This document shows, piece after piece, positions 1 to 4,701 of a stretch of 5,639 nucleotides of DNA. The notes under the pieces are model-generated. The model saw only the letters and a program-made list of their open reading frames with translations. It was not told the origin of the DNA and searched no databases. The stretch spans positions 1-5,639 of the forward strand of contig JAKFWE010000451.1 in NCBI GenBank assembly GCA_021732895.1. The letters run 5' to 3'. Position numbers and translations under genes: made by a program. The DNA comes from Allobosea sp. (GTDB lineage Bacteria > Pseudomonadota > Alphaproteobacteria > Rhizobiales > Beijerinckiaceae). How positions within the stretch are numbered: position 1 is the stretch's first letter; the number at the start of each line of letters is the position of its first letter.

Positions 1-161
1 GCCTTTTGATCGCGCGCGGCTTCGATGTCTGCGAGCCCGACGGTGCGGTCGGGGCGCTGACGCGCGGCGCGATCAAGCAGATCGAGGCCAAGCTCGGCAT
101 GCGCGAGACCGGACGGCCGGGCGAGAAGGTGCTGCGCGCGCTGAAGAGCGGCCGGGTTTAA
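1..161 (+). CDS. Lytic murein transglycosylase, C-terminal peptidoglycan-binding end (partial)
   Basis: Only the last 52 codons are present; the reading frame starts at base 3 and ends at TAA 159-161. The peptide runs LLIARGFDVCEPDGAVG, then a TRGAIKQIEAKLGM helix, then GRPGEKVLRALK. This is the pattern of a PG_binding_1 domain: an 'L...GF......DG..G..T..AI' core followed by a helix and a short 'G.....VL..L' tail. In alphaproteobacteria that domain very often closes MltB-type lytic transglycosylases, periplasmic enzymes that cleave the MurNAc-GlcNAc bond of peptidoglycan. The catalytic domain lies outside the window, so the enzyme assignment is inferred from the tail alone. Another cell-wall enzyme carrying the same binding domain is possible. 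The usual phenylalanine-glutamine of the domain ('AIRAFQ') reads AIKQIE here, a mild divergence. The next gene starts 9 bases after the stop. Confidence 0.6.
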   Translation, partial: LLIARGFDVCEPDGAVGALTRGAIKQIEAKLGMRETGRPGEKVLRALKSGRV

Positions 162-170
162 GTCCCCGTC

Positions 171-560
171 ATGACCCGCCGCCTGATCTCCACCGGCTCG
201 CCCTTCGAGGCGGCTTACGGCTATTCCCGCGCCGTCATCGATGGCGATCTCGTCTTCGTCTCGGGCACGACGGGTTATGATTTCAGCACGATGGCGATGC
301 CGGCCGAGGCCGGGGCGCAGACCCGCAACATCTTCCGGACGCTGGAGACGGTGCTGGGTCAGGCTGGCGGCTCGCTCGCAGGCGTCGTGCGGGCGCAGTA
401 TTTCCTGACCGACCGGGCCGACGTCGAGACCGTGCTGGAGATCTGCGGCGAGGTCTTTCGCGAGATCAGGCCAGCGGCCAGCCTCTACCTCGTCGCCGGG
501 CTGCTCAAGCCCGAGATGAAGGTCGAGATCGAGGTCACGGCGCGGCTGCCGGCCGGCTGA
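171..560 (+). CDS. RidA/YjgF/UK114-family protein lacking the catalytic arginine
   Basis: A 129-residue protein covering the whole Rid fold. Recognisable parts are the N-terminal strand LISTGSPFEAAYGYSRAV, the core GDLVFVSGTTGYD (residues 25-37), the helix QTRNIFRTLETVL (50-62), the strand VVRAQYFLTD (72-81) and the C-terminal KVEIEVTARL (117-126). Length is normal for the family. Classical RidA hydrolyses reactive enamine/imine intermediates made by PLP enzymes, and a conserved Arg (R105 in E. coli, in PARSCVEV) binds the substrate carboxylate. The equivalent stretch here is PAASLYLVAG, so that Arg aligns with Ala103; R100 just upstream is not at the same place. This argues for a Rid subgroup other than the RidA deaminases, with unknown substrate. 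There is no good Shine-Dalgarno before ATG 171, which sits 9 bases after the upstream stop, so translational coupling is plausible. The start is supported by the fit of the N-terminus to the family. Confidence 0.85.
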   Translation: MTRRLISTGSPFEAAYGYSRAVIDGDLVFVSGTTGYDFSTMAMPAEAGAQTRNIFRTLETVLGQAGGSLAGVVRAQYFLTDRADVETVLEICGEVFREIRPAASLYLVAGLLKPEMKVEIEVTARLPAG

Positions 561-619
561 TCGCGCGTCCGTGACGACCGCGCCCGGCCCGCGGCCGGTT
601 TACAGGCGCGCCGGTCGCG

Positions 620-663
620 GTCATCCTCCCTCCAACAGAGCAAGAACCGTCAGGGAGGACGAC
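620..663 (+). promoter_or_regulatory. Hairpin that sequesters the ribosome binding site of the RHH gene
   Basis: The left arm 620-631 (gtcatcctccct) pairs with the right arm 652-663 (agggaggacgac) in 11 of 12 positions; the only mismatch is A623-C660. The loop is 20 bases (632-651). The right arm contains the full Shine-Dalgarno AGGGAGGA and ends at the base before ATG 664, so the folded mRNA would hide the ribosome binding site. This suggests translational control (thermosensor, ligand or protein binding, or coupling), but the trigger is not visible. The pairing is seen directly; the regulatory role is inferred. Confidence 0.55.
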
Positions 664-990
664 ATGTGCCGCATCTTTTCGGCCCAGACGGCCGAACGCT
701 ACGCCTACCAGACCCGCTCGATCCGGCTCGGCGGCCACGCGACCTCGATCCGGCTGGAGGCCGCCTTCTGGGAGATTCTGGAGGAGATCGCGCTGCTCCA
801 GAACGTCACGCTCGGGCGCTTTCTCAGCAAGCTGCATAACGAGGTGCTGGAGTTCAACGGCGAGACGATGAACTTCACCTCGCTGCTGCGCTGCGCCTGC
901 CTGACCTATCTGGCCGATGTGCGCGGGCAGGACGAAGGCGAGAAACTGCAGCGCGAGGCGGTGATCGCCTTCCATCACGCGGCGGAATGA
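664..990 (+). CDS. Ribbon-helix-helix (RHH_4) domain protein, putative DNA-binding regulator
   Basis: A 108-residue protein beginning MCRIF. Residues 18-85 match the ribbon-helix-helix family Pfam RHH_4: RSIRLGGHATSIRLEAAFW (18-36, the beta ribbon followed by the start of helix A), EILEEIALLQNVTLGRFLSKL (37-57, helices A and B) and NFTSLLRCACLTYLAD (70-85, an extra helix). RHH proteins bind DNA as dimers through the paired beta strands; here the strand would be TSIRL (27-31). Family members in alphaproteobacteria are short stand-alone proteins that often begin MCR, which supports ATG 664 rather than the in-frame GTG at 571. The 571 extension resembles nothing and runs through the hairpin. The Shine-Dalgarno AGGGAGGA (652-659) is 4 bases from ATG 664. 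No toxin gene lies next to it, so a plain regulator is more likely than an antitoxin. The target is unknown; it could include its own leader or the operon downstream. Confidence 0.82.
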   Translation: MCRIFSAQTAERYAYQTRSIRLGGHATSIRLEAAFWEILEEIALLQNVTLGRFLSKLHNEVLEFNGETMNFTSLLRCACLTYLADVRGQDEGEKLQREAVIAFHHAAE

Positions 991-1036
991 GCATCCGGCG
1001 GGCGCTCCGGCGAGGCGGCCGATCAACTTTAGTCTT

Positions 1037-1054
1037 GTAGTAATCCTATACTAC
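1037..1054. promoter_or_regulatory. 18-bp palindrome (candidate operator) over a TATACT-like hexamer
   Basis: GTAGTA (1037-1042), six spacer bases, then TACTAC (1049-1054) form a perfect dyad. It lies in a distinctly AT-rich patch (about 1022-1054) within GC-rich surroundings, 59 bases before the cytochrome c start. The right arm overlaps TATACT (1047-1052), which resembles a sigma-70 -10 box. The bases at the expected -35 position (around CAACTT, 1024-1029) are poor, so activator dependence is possible. A dimeric regulator bound here would cover the promoter. Which protein family binds cannot be told; a short additional TAGT at 1030-1033 may belong to the same site. Confidence 0.45.
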
Positions 1055-1085
1055 CCGCCGCCGCGAGGCGCGACCTAGGCTTTGA

Positions 1086-1106
1086 CGACCTGCCCAAGGG
1101 AGGTCG
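1086..1106 (+). promoter_or_regulatory. Small hairpin enclosing the cytochrome c ribosome binding site
   Basis: CGACCT (1086-1091) pairs with AGGTCG (1101-1106), then after a bulged G1092 CC (1093-1094) pairs with GG (1099-1100), leaving a four-base loop. The Shine-Dalgarno AAGGGAGGT (1096-1104) lies in the loop and right arm. This is weaker than the hairpin before the RHH gene and could be chance in GC-rich DNA. Confidence 0.3.
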
Positions 1107-1112
1107 ATCGCC

Positions 1113-1544
1113 TTGCCAATGCATTCCGCTGGCCGCACCCGGCGCGTCGCCGCAGCGCTCCTTTTCGCGAGACCGTTCGCCGGCGCGGCGGCGCTTTGCC
1201 TCGCCGCCGCCTCCGCCCCGGCGCAGGACGTCGATCTCGCCAGGGCACGGCAGCAGTTCGTCTCGAGCTGCGGGGTCTGCCATACGGCCGACAAGGGCGG
1301 GGCCAACCGCCAGGGCCCGAACCTGCACGGCATCGTCGGCAAGGCCGCGGTCGCCAGCCCCGACTTCAAGTATTCCGATCCGCTGAAATCGTCCGGCCTG
1401 GTCTGGGACGAGGCGACGCTCGATCGCTGGATCGAGGACGCCCAGAAGATGCTGCCGGGGACGATCATGGCCTACCGCCAGCGCGACGCCGAGCGCCGCA
1501 GGCTGGTGATCGCCTATCTCAAATCCCTCTCCGACGACCGCTAG
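1113..1544 (+). CDS. Exported monoheme class I cytochrome c, electron acceptor of the GMC dehydrogenase
   Basis: A 143-residue precursor. It has an N-terminal Sec signal: arginine-rich residues 8-11, a hydrophobic stretch over about 12-33, and an A-P-A type cleavage site near residue 37. The mature part has one heme-binding CGVCH (residues 53-57). GPNLHGIVG (68-76) is typical of class I cytochromes c, and PGTIMAY (115-121) supplies the likely axial Met119. The C-terminal helix is RRLVIAYLKSL. It is therefore a small periplasmic electron carrier. First gene of the operon with the dehydrogenase subunits, it would take electrons from the FAD subunit to a terminal oxidase or another cytochrome. 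Start choice: AAGGGAGGT (1096-1104) is 8 bases from TTG 1113 but 14 from ATG 1119, so the rare TTG start is favoured; only two residues differ. It is much smaller than the triheme cytochrome subunits of gluconate, sorbitol or fructose dehydrogenases, and has no membrane anchor after processing. Confidence 0.9.
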   Translation: MPMHSAGRTRRVAAALLFARPFAGAAALCLAAASAPAQDVDLARARQQFVSSCGVCHTADKGGANRQGPNLHGIVGKAAVASPDFKYSDPLKSSGLVWDEATLDRWIEDAQKMLPGTIMAYRQRDAERRRLVIAYLKSLSDDR

Positions 1545-1554
1545 GAGCGCGCGC

Positions 1555-1950
1555 GTGGCCAAGGCGATCCACATGATGATCCGGGTCCTCGACGAGGAGC
1601 GCTCCGTCGCCTTCTACGAGGCCGCGTTCGGGCTCGCGGTCGCCGAACGCCTGGCGTTCGACGGTTTCACGCTGGTCTACCTGCGCAACGGGGCCGCCGA
1701 TTTCGAGGTCGAGCTGACGGTCAATCACGGCCGCGAGGAGCCCTATGCGCTCGGCGACGGCTATGGCCACATCGCCTTCGCGGTGGACGATCTAGAGGCC
1801 GAGCACGCCCGCTTCACGGCCGCCGGCCTCGCGCCCAACCCGATCAGGGATTTCCACCGCGAAGGCGCGCTGCTTGCCCGTTTCTTTTTCGTCCAGGACC
1901 CCGACGGCTACAGGATCGAGGTCCTTCAGAAGCACGGCCGCTACCGCTGA
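1555..1950 (+). CDS. VOC-family glyoxalase I-like metalloenzyme
   Basis: A 131-residue protein of the vicinal oxygen chelate superfamily with two beta-alpha-beta-beta-beta modules. Module one starts IHMMIRVLDEERSVAFYEA and contains VELTVNHG; module two contains GYGHIAFAVDD and ends DPDGYRIEVLQ. Against E. coli glyoxalase I (ligands H5, E56, H74, E122) all four metal ligands are kept: H6, E53, H72 and E122. R10 and N57 correspond to residues that contact glutathione there. A glutathione-dependent lyase acting on an aldehyde adduct is thus plausible, though VOC members also include isomerases, epimerases and dioxygenases. There is no signal peptide, so it should be cytoplasmic, unlike the exported dehydrogenase around it. 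GTG 1555 is the start: AGGAG (1543-1547), overlapping the upstream stop codon, is 7 bases away. The gene starts 10 bases after the cytochrome stop, so co-transcription is almost certain. Its substrate is probably tied to the dehydrogenase product. Confidence 0.85.
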   Translation: MAKAIHMMIRVLDEERSVAFYEAAFGLAVAERLAFDGFTLVYLRNGAADFEVELTVNHGREEPYALGDGYGHIAFAVDDLEAEHARFTAAGLAPNPIRDFHREGALLARFFFVQDPDGYRIEVLQKHGRYR

Positions 1951-1963
1951 GCGTCACCCGAGA

Positions 1964-1987
1964 CCGGCGCAGCGGACAACGCGCCGG
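1964..1987 (+). other. Intercistronic hairpin between the VOC and small-subunit genes
   Basis: CCGGCGC (1964-1970) and GCGCCGG (1981-1987) form a perfect 7-bp stem with a 10-base loop, in the only gap of more than 50 bases inside the operon. There is no following T-run, so it is not a clear terminator. It could stabilise or process the mRNA between the first two and last two genes. Chance is possible in GC-rich DNA. Confidence 0.3.
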
Positions 1988-2005
1988 CGCAAACTGGAGG
2001 AAGCC

Positions 2006-2551
2006 ATGGCTCATCTGCACGAAGCCGAAAGGAAGGCGGCGGGTCTCGATCGCCGCCAGTTCCTCGTCGGGACGACCGCGACCGCGATCGTGGTCTCCGG
2101 CGGCTCGCTCATCCATGCCGGAGAGGCCTGGGGTCTGGAGGTGAAGGCGCTGAAGCCCGAGACGATGCGGACGCTGATCAAGCTGGCGCGCGACATCTAC
2201 CCGCATGACAGGCTCGCCGACCGCTTCTACGCGGTTGCGATGAAGTCCTATGACGAGAAATCGGCCCAGGACCCGGCCTTCAAGGCCAGCGTCGAGACGG
2301 GCGTCGCCGAGCTCGACGCCGCGGCCGCCGCCGCCCACAAGACGCCCTATGTCAGCGTCGGCTGGGAGGCCGAGCGCGTCGCCGTCCTGCGCGGCATGCA
2401 GAACGGCGCGTTCTTCCAGGGCGTTCGCGGCGGGCTCGTGGTCTCGCTCTACAACCAGCCCGAGGTCTGGCCGGTCTTCGGCTACGAGGGCGAGAGCGCC
2501 TCGCAGGGCGGCTACATCGCGCGCGGCTTCGGCGACATCGCCTGGCTCTGA
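2006..2551 (+). CDS. Tat-exported small subunit of a GMC dehydrogenase (gluconate 2-dehydrogenase subunit 3 family)
   Basis: A 181-residue protein. The N-terminus carries a twin-arginine signal: DRRQFL at residues 15-20, then the moderately hydrophobic stretch VGTTATAIVVSGGSLIHA and a likely cleavage near GEA-WG (residues 39-43). The mature part fits the gluconate 2-dehydrogenase subunit 3 family: a helix TLIKLARDIYPHD near the start, FYAVAMKSYDEK, and near the C-terminus VVSLYNQPEVWPVFGYEG followed by GGYIARGFGDIAWL. In the studied three-component dehydrogenases this subunit has no catalytic site; it stabilises the flavoprotein and takes the folded complex across the membrane through Tat. 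It is directly followed by the large subunit (27-base gap), the usual order. ATG 2006 is chosen because GGAGG (1996-2000) lies 5 bases upstream and the Tat motif then falls at a normal distance; a longer in-frame extension to 1874 would overlap the VOC gene. Confidence 0.9.
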   Translation: MAHLHEAERKAAGLDRRQFLVGTTATAIVVSGGSLIHAGEAWGLEVKALKPETMRTLIKLARDIYPHDRLADRFYAVAMKSYDEKSAQDPAFKASVETGVAELDAAAAAAHKTPYVSVGWEAERVAVLRGMQNGAFFQGVRGGLVVSLYNQPEVWPVFGYEGESASQGGYIARGFGDIAWL

Positions 2552-2578
2552 CCCCGGAAAAATCAGGAGGATACGGCC

Positions 2579-4144
2579 ATGGCTACATTCGATCTGAACG
2601 ATGACGGCGTCGTCGTCGTCGTCGGTTCCGGCGCGGGCGGCGGCACGCTCGCGACCGAACTGGCGCTGAAGGGCGTCAAGGTGGTCTGCCTCGAGGCGGG
2701 CAAGCGCCACGAGATGGAGGATTTCCTGAACGACGAATGGGCGTCCTTCAGCCAGCTCGCCTGGACCGACATGCGCACCACATCCGGCTCGTGGCGCGTG
2801 GCGAAGGATTTCGCCGGGCTGCCGGCCTGGATCGTCAAGGCGGTCGGCGGCTCGACCACGCACTGGGCCGGGGCCTCGCTGCGCTTCCAGCCGCACGAGT
2901 TCAAGGCCCGCACGACCTATGGCGAGGTCAAGGGCGCGAACCTGCTCGACTGGCCCCTCGATCTCGCCGAGCTGGCGCCGTGGTACGCCAGGGCCGAGGA
3001 CCGCATGGGCGTGACGCTGACCAACGGCATCCCCGGCCTGCCCGGCAACAACAACTACAAGGTGCTGGAGAAGGGCGCCAAGGCTCTCGGCTACAAGGAG
3101 GTCTCGACCGGCCGGATGGCGATCAACTCGCAGCCGCGCGACGGGCGCGGCGCCTGCCAGCAGATCGGCTTCTGCTTCCAGGGCTGCAAGTCGGGCGCGA
3201 AATGGTCGACGCTCTATGCCGAACTGCCCAAGGGCGAGGCCACCGGCAAGCTCGAGGTGCGGCCGGAATCCTTCGTCCAGAGGATCGAGCACGATGCCTC
3301 GGGCAAGGTCACCGGCGTGGTCTATCTCGACGGCAAGGGCGTCCAGCAGCGCCAGAGGGCGCGCATCGTCGCCGTCGCCGGCAACTCGATCGAGAGCCCG
3401 CGCCTGCTGCTGAACTCGGCCTCGAACCTGTTCAAGGACGGGCTCGCCAACGGCTCCGGCCAAGTCGGCAGGAACTACATGCGCCACATGACCGGTTCGG
3501 TCTACGGCGTCTTCGACAAGCCGGTCAGGATGTGGCGCGGCACGACCATGGCCGGCATCGTCCAGGACGAGGCCAGGCACGACACCAAGCGCGGCTTCGT
3601 CGCGGGCTACGAGCTGGAGACGCTGTCGATCGGCCTGCCCTTCATGGCCGCCTTCCTCGACCCCGGCTCATGGGGGCGCGAATTCACCTCGGCGCTCGAT
3701 TCCTACGAGAACATGGCCGGCCTGTGGATCGTCGGCGAGGACATGCCGCAGGAGAGCAACCGCATCACGCTCTCCGACAAGAAGGACAAGGGCGGCATGC
3801 CGGTGGCGAACGTGCATTTCGACGATCACCCCAACGACATCGCCATGCGCAACCACGCCTACAAGCAGGGCGCGGCGATCTACGACGCCGTCGGCGCGAC
3901 GCGGACCTTCCCGACCGTGCCCTATCCCTCGACGCATAATCTCGGCACCAACCGGATGTCGGCCAACGCGCGCGACGGCGTCGTCAACAAATGGGGCCAG
4001 AGCCACGACGTGAAGAACCTGTTCGTCTCCGACGGCTCGATCTTCACCACCGGCGGCGCGGAGAACCCGACGCTGACCATCGTCGCGCTCGCGCTGCGCC
4101 AGGCCGACTACATCGCCAGGGAGATGGCGCAGAAGACGATCTGA
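2579..4144 (+). CDS. GMC-family FAD-dependent dehydrogenase, catalytic large subunit
   Basis: A 521-residue flavoprotein that oxidises an alcohol or sugar hydroxyl. The N-terminal Rossmann motif VVVVVGSGAGGGTLATELA (residues 11-29) with LEAGKRHE (38-45) binds the FAD ADP moiety. AVGGSTTHWAGASLRF (88-103) is the GMC segment around the flavin. The C-terminal domain has STHNLGTNRM (451-460) with the catalytic-type His453, and GGAENPTLT (492-500) with Asn496, the usual His/Asn pair. Cys193, Cys199 and Cys203 (C-x5-C-x3-C, followed by SGAKWS) resemble the cysteine cluster that holds an Fe-S centre in FAD glucose dehydrogenase. No signal peptide is present, so Tat export with the small subunit is expected. 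AGGAGGA (2565-2571) is 7 bases before ATG 2579. Length is close to characterised alpha subunits. Last gene of the operon. Substrate unknown: glucoside 3-dehydrogenase-like or another polyol/alcohol activity are possibilities, not conclusions. Confidence 0.93.
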   Translation: MATFDLNDDGVVVVVGSGAGGGTLATELALKGVKVVCLEAGKRHEMEDFLNDEWASFSQLAWTDMRTTSGSWRVAKDFAGLPAWIVKAVGGSTTHWAGASLRFQPHEFKARTTYGEVKGANLLDWPLDLAELAPWYARAEDRMGVTLTNGIPGLPGNNNYKVLEKGAKALGYKEVSTGRMAINSQPRDGRGACQQIGFCFQGCKSGAKWSTLYAELPKGEATGKLEVRPESFVQRIEHDASGKVTGVVYLDGKGVQQRQRARIVAVAGNSIESPRLLLNSASNLFKDGLANGSGQVGRNYMRHMTGSVYGVFDKPVRMWRGTTMAGIVQDEARHDTKRGFVAGYELETLSIGLPFMAAFLDPGSWGREFTSALDSYENMAGLWIVGEDMPQESNRITLSDKKDKGGMPVANVHFDDHPNDIAMRNHAYKQGAAIYDAVGATRTFPTVPYPSTHNLGTNRMSANARDGVVNKWGQSHDVKNLFVSDGSIFTTGGAENPTLTIVALALRQADYIAREMAQKTI

Positions 4145-4163
4145 GCCCGACCGCGTTTCCTCG

Positions 4164-4185
4164 CGCCGGCGGCTCGCCGCCGGCG
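4164..4185 (+). terminator. Terminator-like hairpin after the dehydrogenase operon
   Basis: CGCCGGCGG (4164-4172) and CCGCCGGCG (4177-4185) form a perfect 9-bp GC-only stem with a CTCG loop, 19 bases after the large-subunit stop. There is no clear T-run behind it, so it may be a weak intrinsic terminator or an mRNA-end stabiliser. A second stem, CGCCCGG (4198-4204) with CCGGGCG (4215-4221), follows closely and may act with it. Confidence 0.55.
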
Positions 4186-4360
4186 TCTGGATGGCGGCGC
4201 CCGGTCCCTCCCGGCCGGGCGTCGCCGACCGCGCCACGAACCCGAACGGGATCGGCGAAGGCCGCGCCGCCCTCGCATGGGGGGCTGGAGACGCCATGCT
4301 GACGGCATGACGCATCGCGATGATCGCCTGTCGCCGGAGGAGGTCGCGGAAGCCCGCGAA
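4186..4360. other. Non-coding stretch between terminator and repeat cluster
   Basis: No convincing gene on either strand. The stretch holds the second stem of the terminator area (4198-4221) and a palindrome CCCGGCCGGG (4210-4219). A short + frame from ATG 4307 (or ATG 4277) reads THRDDRLSPEEVAEARE, which looks protein-like, then runs into the repeat cluster and stops at 4408. It has no ribosome binding site and is at most a gene remnant. Confidence 0.4.
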
Positions 4361-4457
4361 CCCCTCTCCCGCATCCAGGTCGGCTGTCGCCGACTTGGAT
4401 CACTCTGAGTGCTGATCTCGGGCAAGCCCGAGATCAGTGAGAGGGGCAGGGTGAGGG
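4361..4457 (-). repeat. REP/RIME-like palindromic element, left copy (reads on the minus strand)
   Basis: Outer arms CCCCTCTC (4361-4368) and GAGAGGGG (4439-4446) enclose two hairpins. The first is 4373-4384 with 4389-4400, 12 pairs including one G-T, loop TGTC. The second is 4412-4423 with 4426-4437, a perfect 12-base dyad around AA. The flank 4447-4457 completes, on the minus strand, CCCTCACCCTGCCCCTCTC, a motif familiar from short intergenic palindromic repeats of rhizobia and relatives. Folded, this would make a three-way structure. The pairings are seen directly; the repeat family is recognised from memory. Confidence 0.6.
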
Positions 4458-4470
4458 ACGGCCGCTGTTC

Positions 4471-4501
4471 ATTTGGACGCGACGGAGCCGTCGCGCCAAA
4501 T
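4471..4501. repeat. Long hairpin between the two REP/RIME-like copies
   Basis: ATTTGG (4471-4476) pairs with CCAAAT (4496-4501), and after a bulged A4477 CGCGAC (4478-4483) pairs with GTCGCG (4490-4495), leaving the six-base loop GGAGCC. It sits centrally between oppositely oriented repeats, as spacer hairpins do in mosaic elements. The stem is symmetric enough that DNA- or RNA-level roles are both possible. Confidence 0.55.
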
Positions 4502-4515
4502 TCAGAAACGGCAGG

Positions 4516-4559
4516 CCCTCATCCGGCCCTGCGGGCCACCTTCTCCCATCCGGGAGAAG
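4516..4559 (+). repeat. REP/RIME-like palindromic element, right copy
   Basis: Starts CCCTCATCC (4516-4524), then the hairpin GGCCC-TGC-GGGCC (4525-4537), then CTTCTCCC (4540-4547) paired with GGGAGAAG (4552-4559) around a four-base loop. This arrangement (CCCTCATCC, GC hairpin, ACCTTCTCCC, GGGAGAAG) is a common intergenic repeat form in alphaproteobacteria. Its first nine bases can also pair with 4449-4457 of the left copy (one G-T), so the two copies could fold together with 4471-4501 at the tip. Confidence 0.65.
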
Positions 4560-4571
4560 CGAAGAGGGCGG

Positions 4572-4594
4572 TGGGCGGCCTCGATCGCCGCCCA
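4572..4594. repeat. Hairpin downstream of the repeat cluster
   Basis: TGGGCGGC (4572-4579) and GCCGCCCA (4587-4594) form a perfect 8-bp stem with a seven-base loop, 12 bases after the right repeat copy. It may be part of the same mosaic or a separate structure. The rest of the stretch to the leuB leader shows only a small GGCGC-TT-GCGCC dyad (4634-4645) and a CCTGACG direct repeat. Confidence 0.4.
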
Positions 4595-4663
4595 TCGCGG
4601 CGTCTACCAGCCCTTCGCGGCCTGCATCCTGACGGCGCTTGCGCCTGACGCCCCATCCCCCTA

Positions 4664-4701
4664 ATCAGCCCGCGAGGACACGCGACCAAGAAAAGGCTGA
4701 T
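4664..4701 (+). promoter_or_regulatory. leuB leader hairpin touching the ribosome binding site
   Basis: ATCAGCC (4664-4670) pairs with GGCTGAT (4695-4701), with an inner CGCG/CGCG (4671-4674 with 4681-4684). The only Shine-Dalgarno candidate for leuB, AAAAGG (4691-4696), partly enters the right arm, 9 bases before ATG 4706. No leucine-rich leader peptide is seen, so classical attenuation is not supported. The regulatory role is a guess. Confidence 0.3.

Noticed and set aside
571..663. In-frame GTG 571 as start of the RHH gene
   Set aside because: The added 31 residues match no part of the family, have no ribosome binding site and cross the hairpin; ATG 664 has a strong Shine-Dalgarno and gives the typical MCR start.
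664..990. RHH gene as antitoxin of a toxin-antitoxin pair
   Set aside because: No small partner gene overlaps or adjoins it; the next gene is a cytochrome 122 bases away, and RHH_4 proteins commonly stand alone.
1844..3580. Long minus-strand open frame of 578 codons opposite the dehydrogenase genes
   Set aside because: It lies wholly over three well-supported + strand genes, its translation is rich in Arg, Gly, Ala and Asp with no known domain, and such antisense frames are common in GC-rich DNA.
2737..3939. Second + strand frame of 400 codons inside the GMC gene
   Set aside because: The translation is low-complexity Arg/Gly/Ala/Pro, as expected from a +1/+2 shadow of a GC-rich gene, and shows no motif.
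4044..4425. Minus-strand frames of 105-215 codons around the operon end
   Set aside because: They overlap the GMC 3' end and the hairpins, and their translation is Arg/Pro/Gly-rich without domain features.
4361..4559. CRISPR array
   Set aside because: The palindromes differ from each other in sequence and are not regularly spaced direct repeats with unique spacers.
4409..4664. Short + strand frames of 63-79 codons in the intergenic region
   Set aside because: They run through the palindromic repeats, lack a ribosome binding site and have no recognisable protein pattern.
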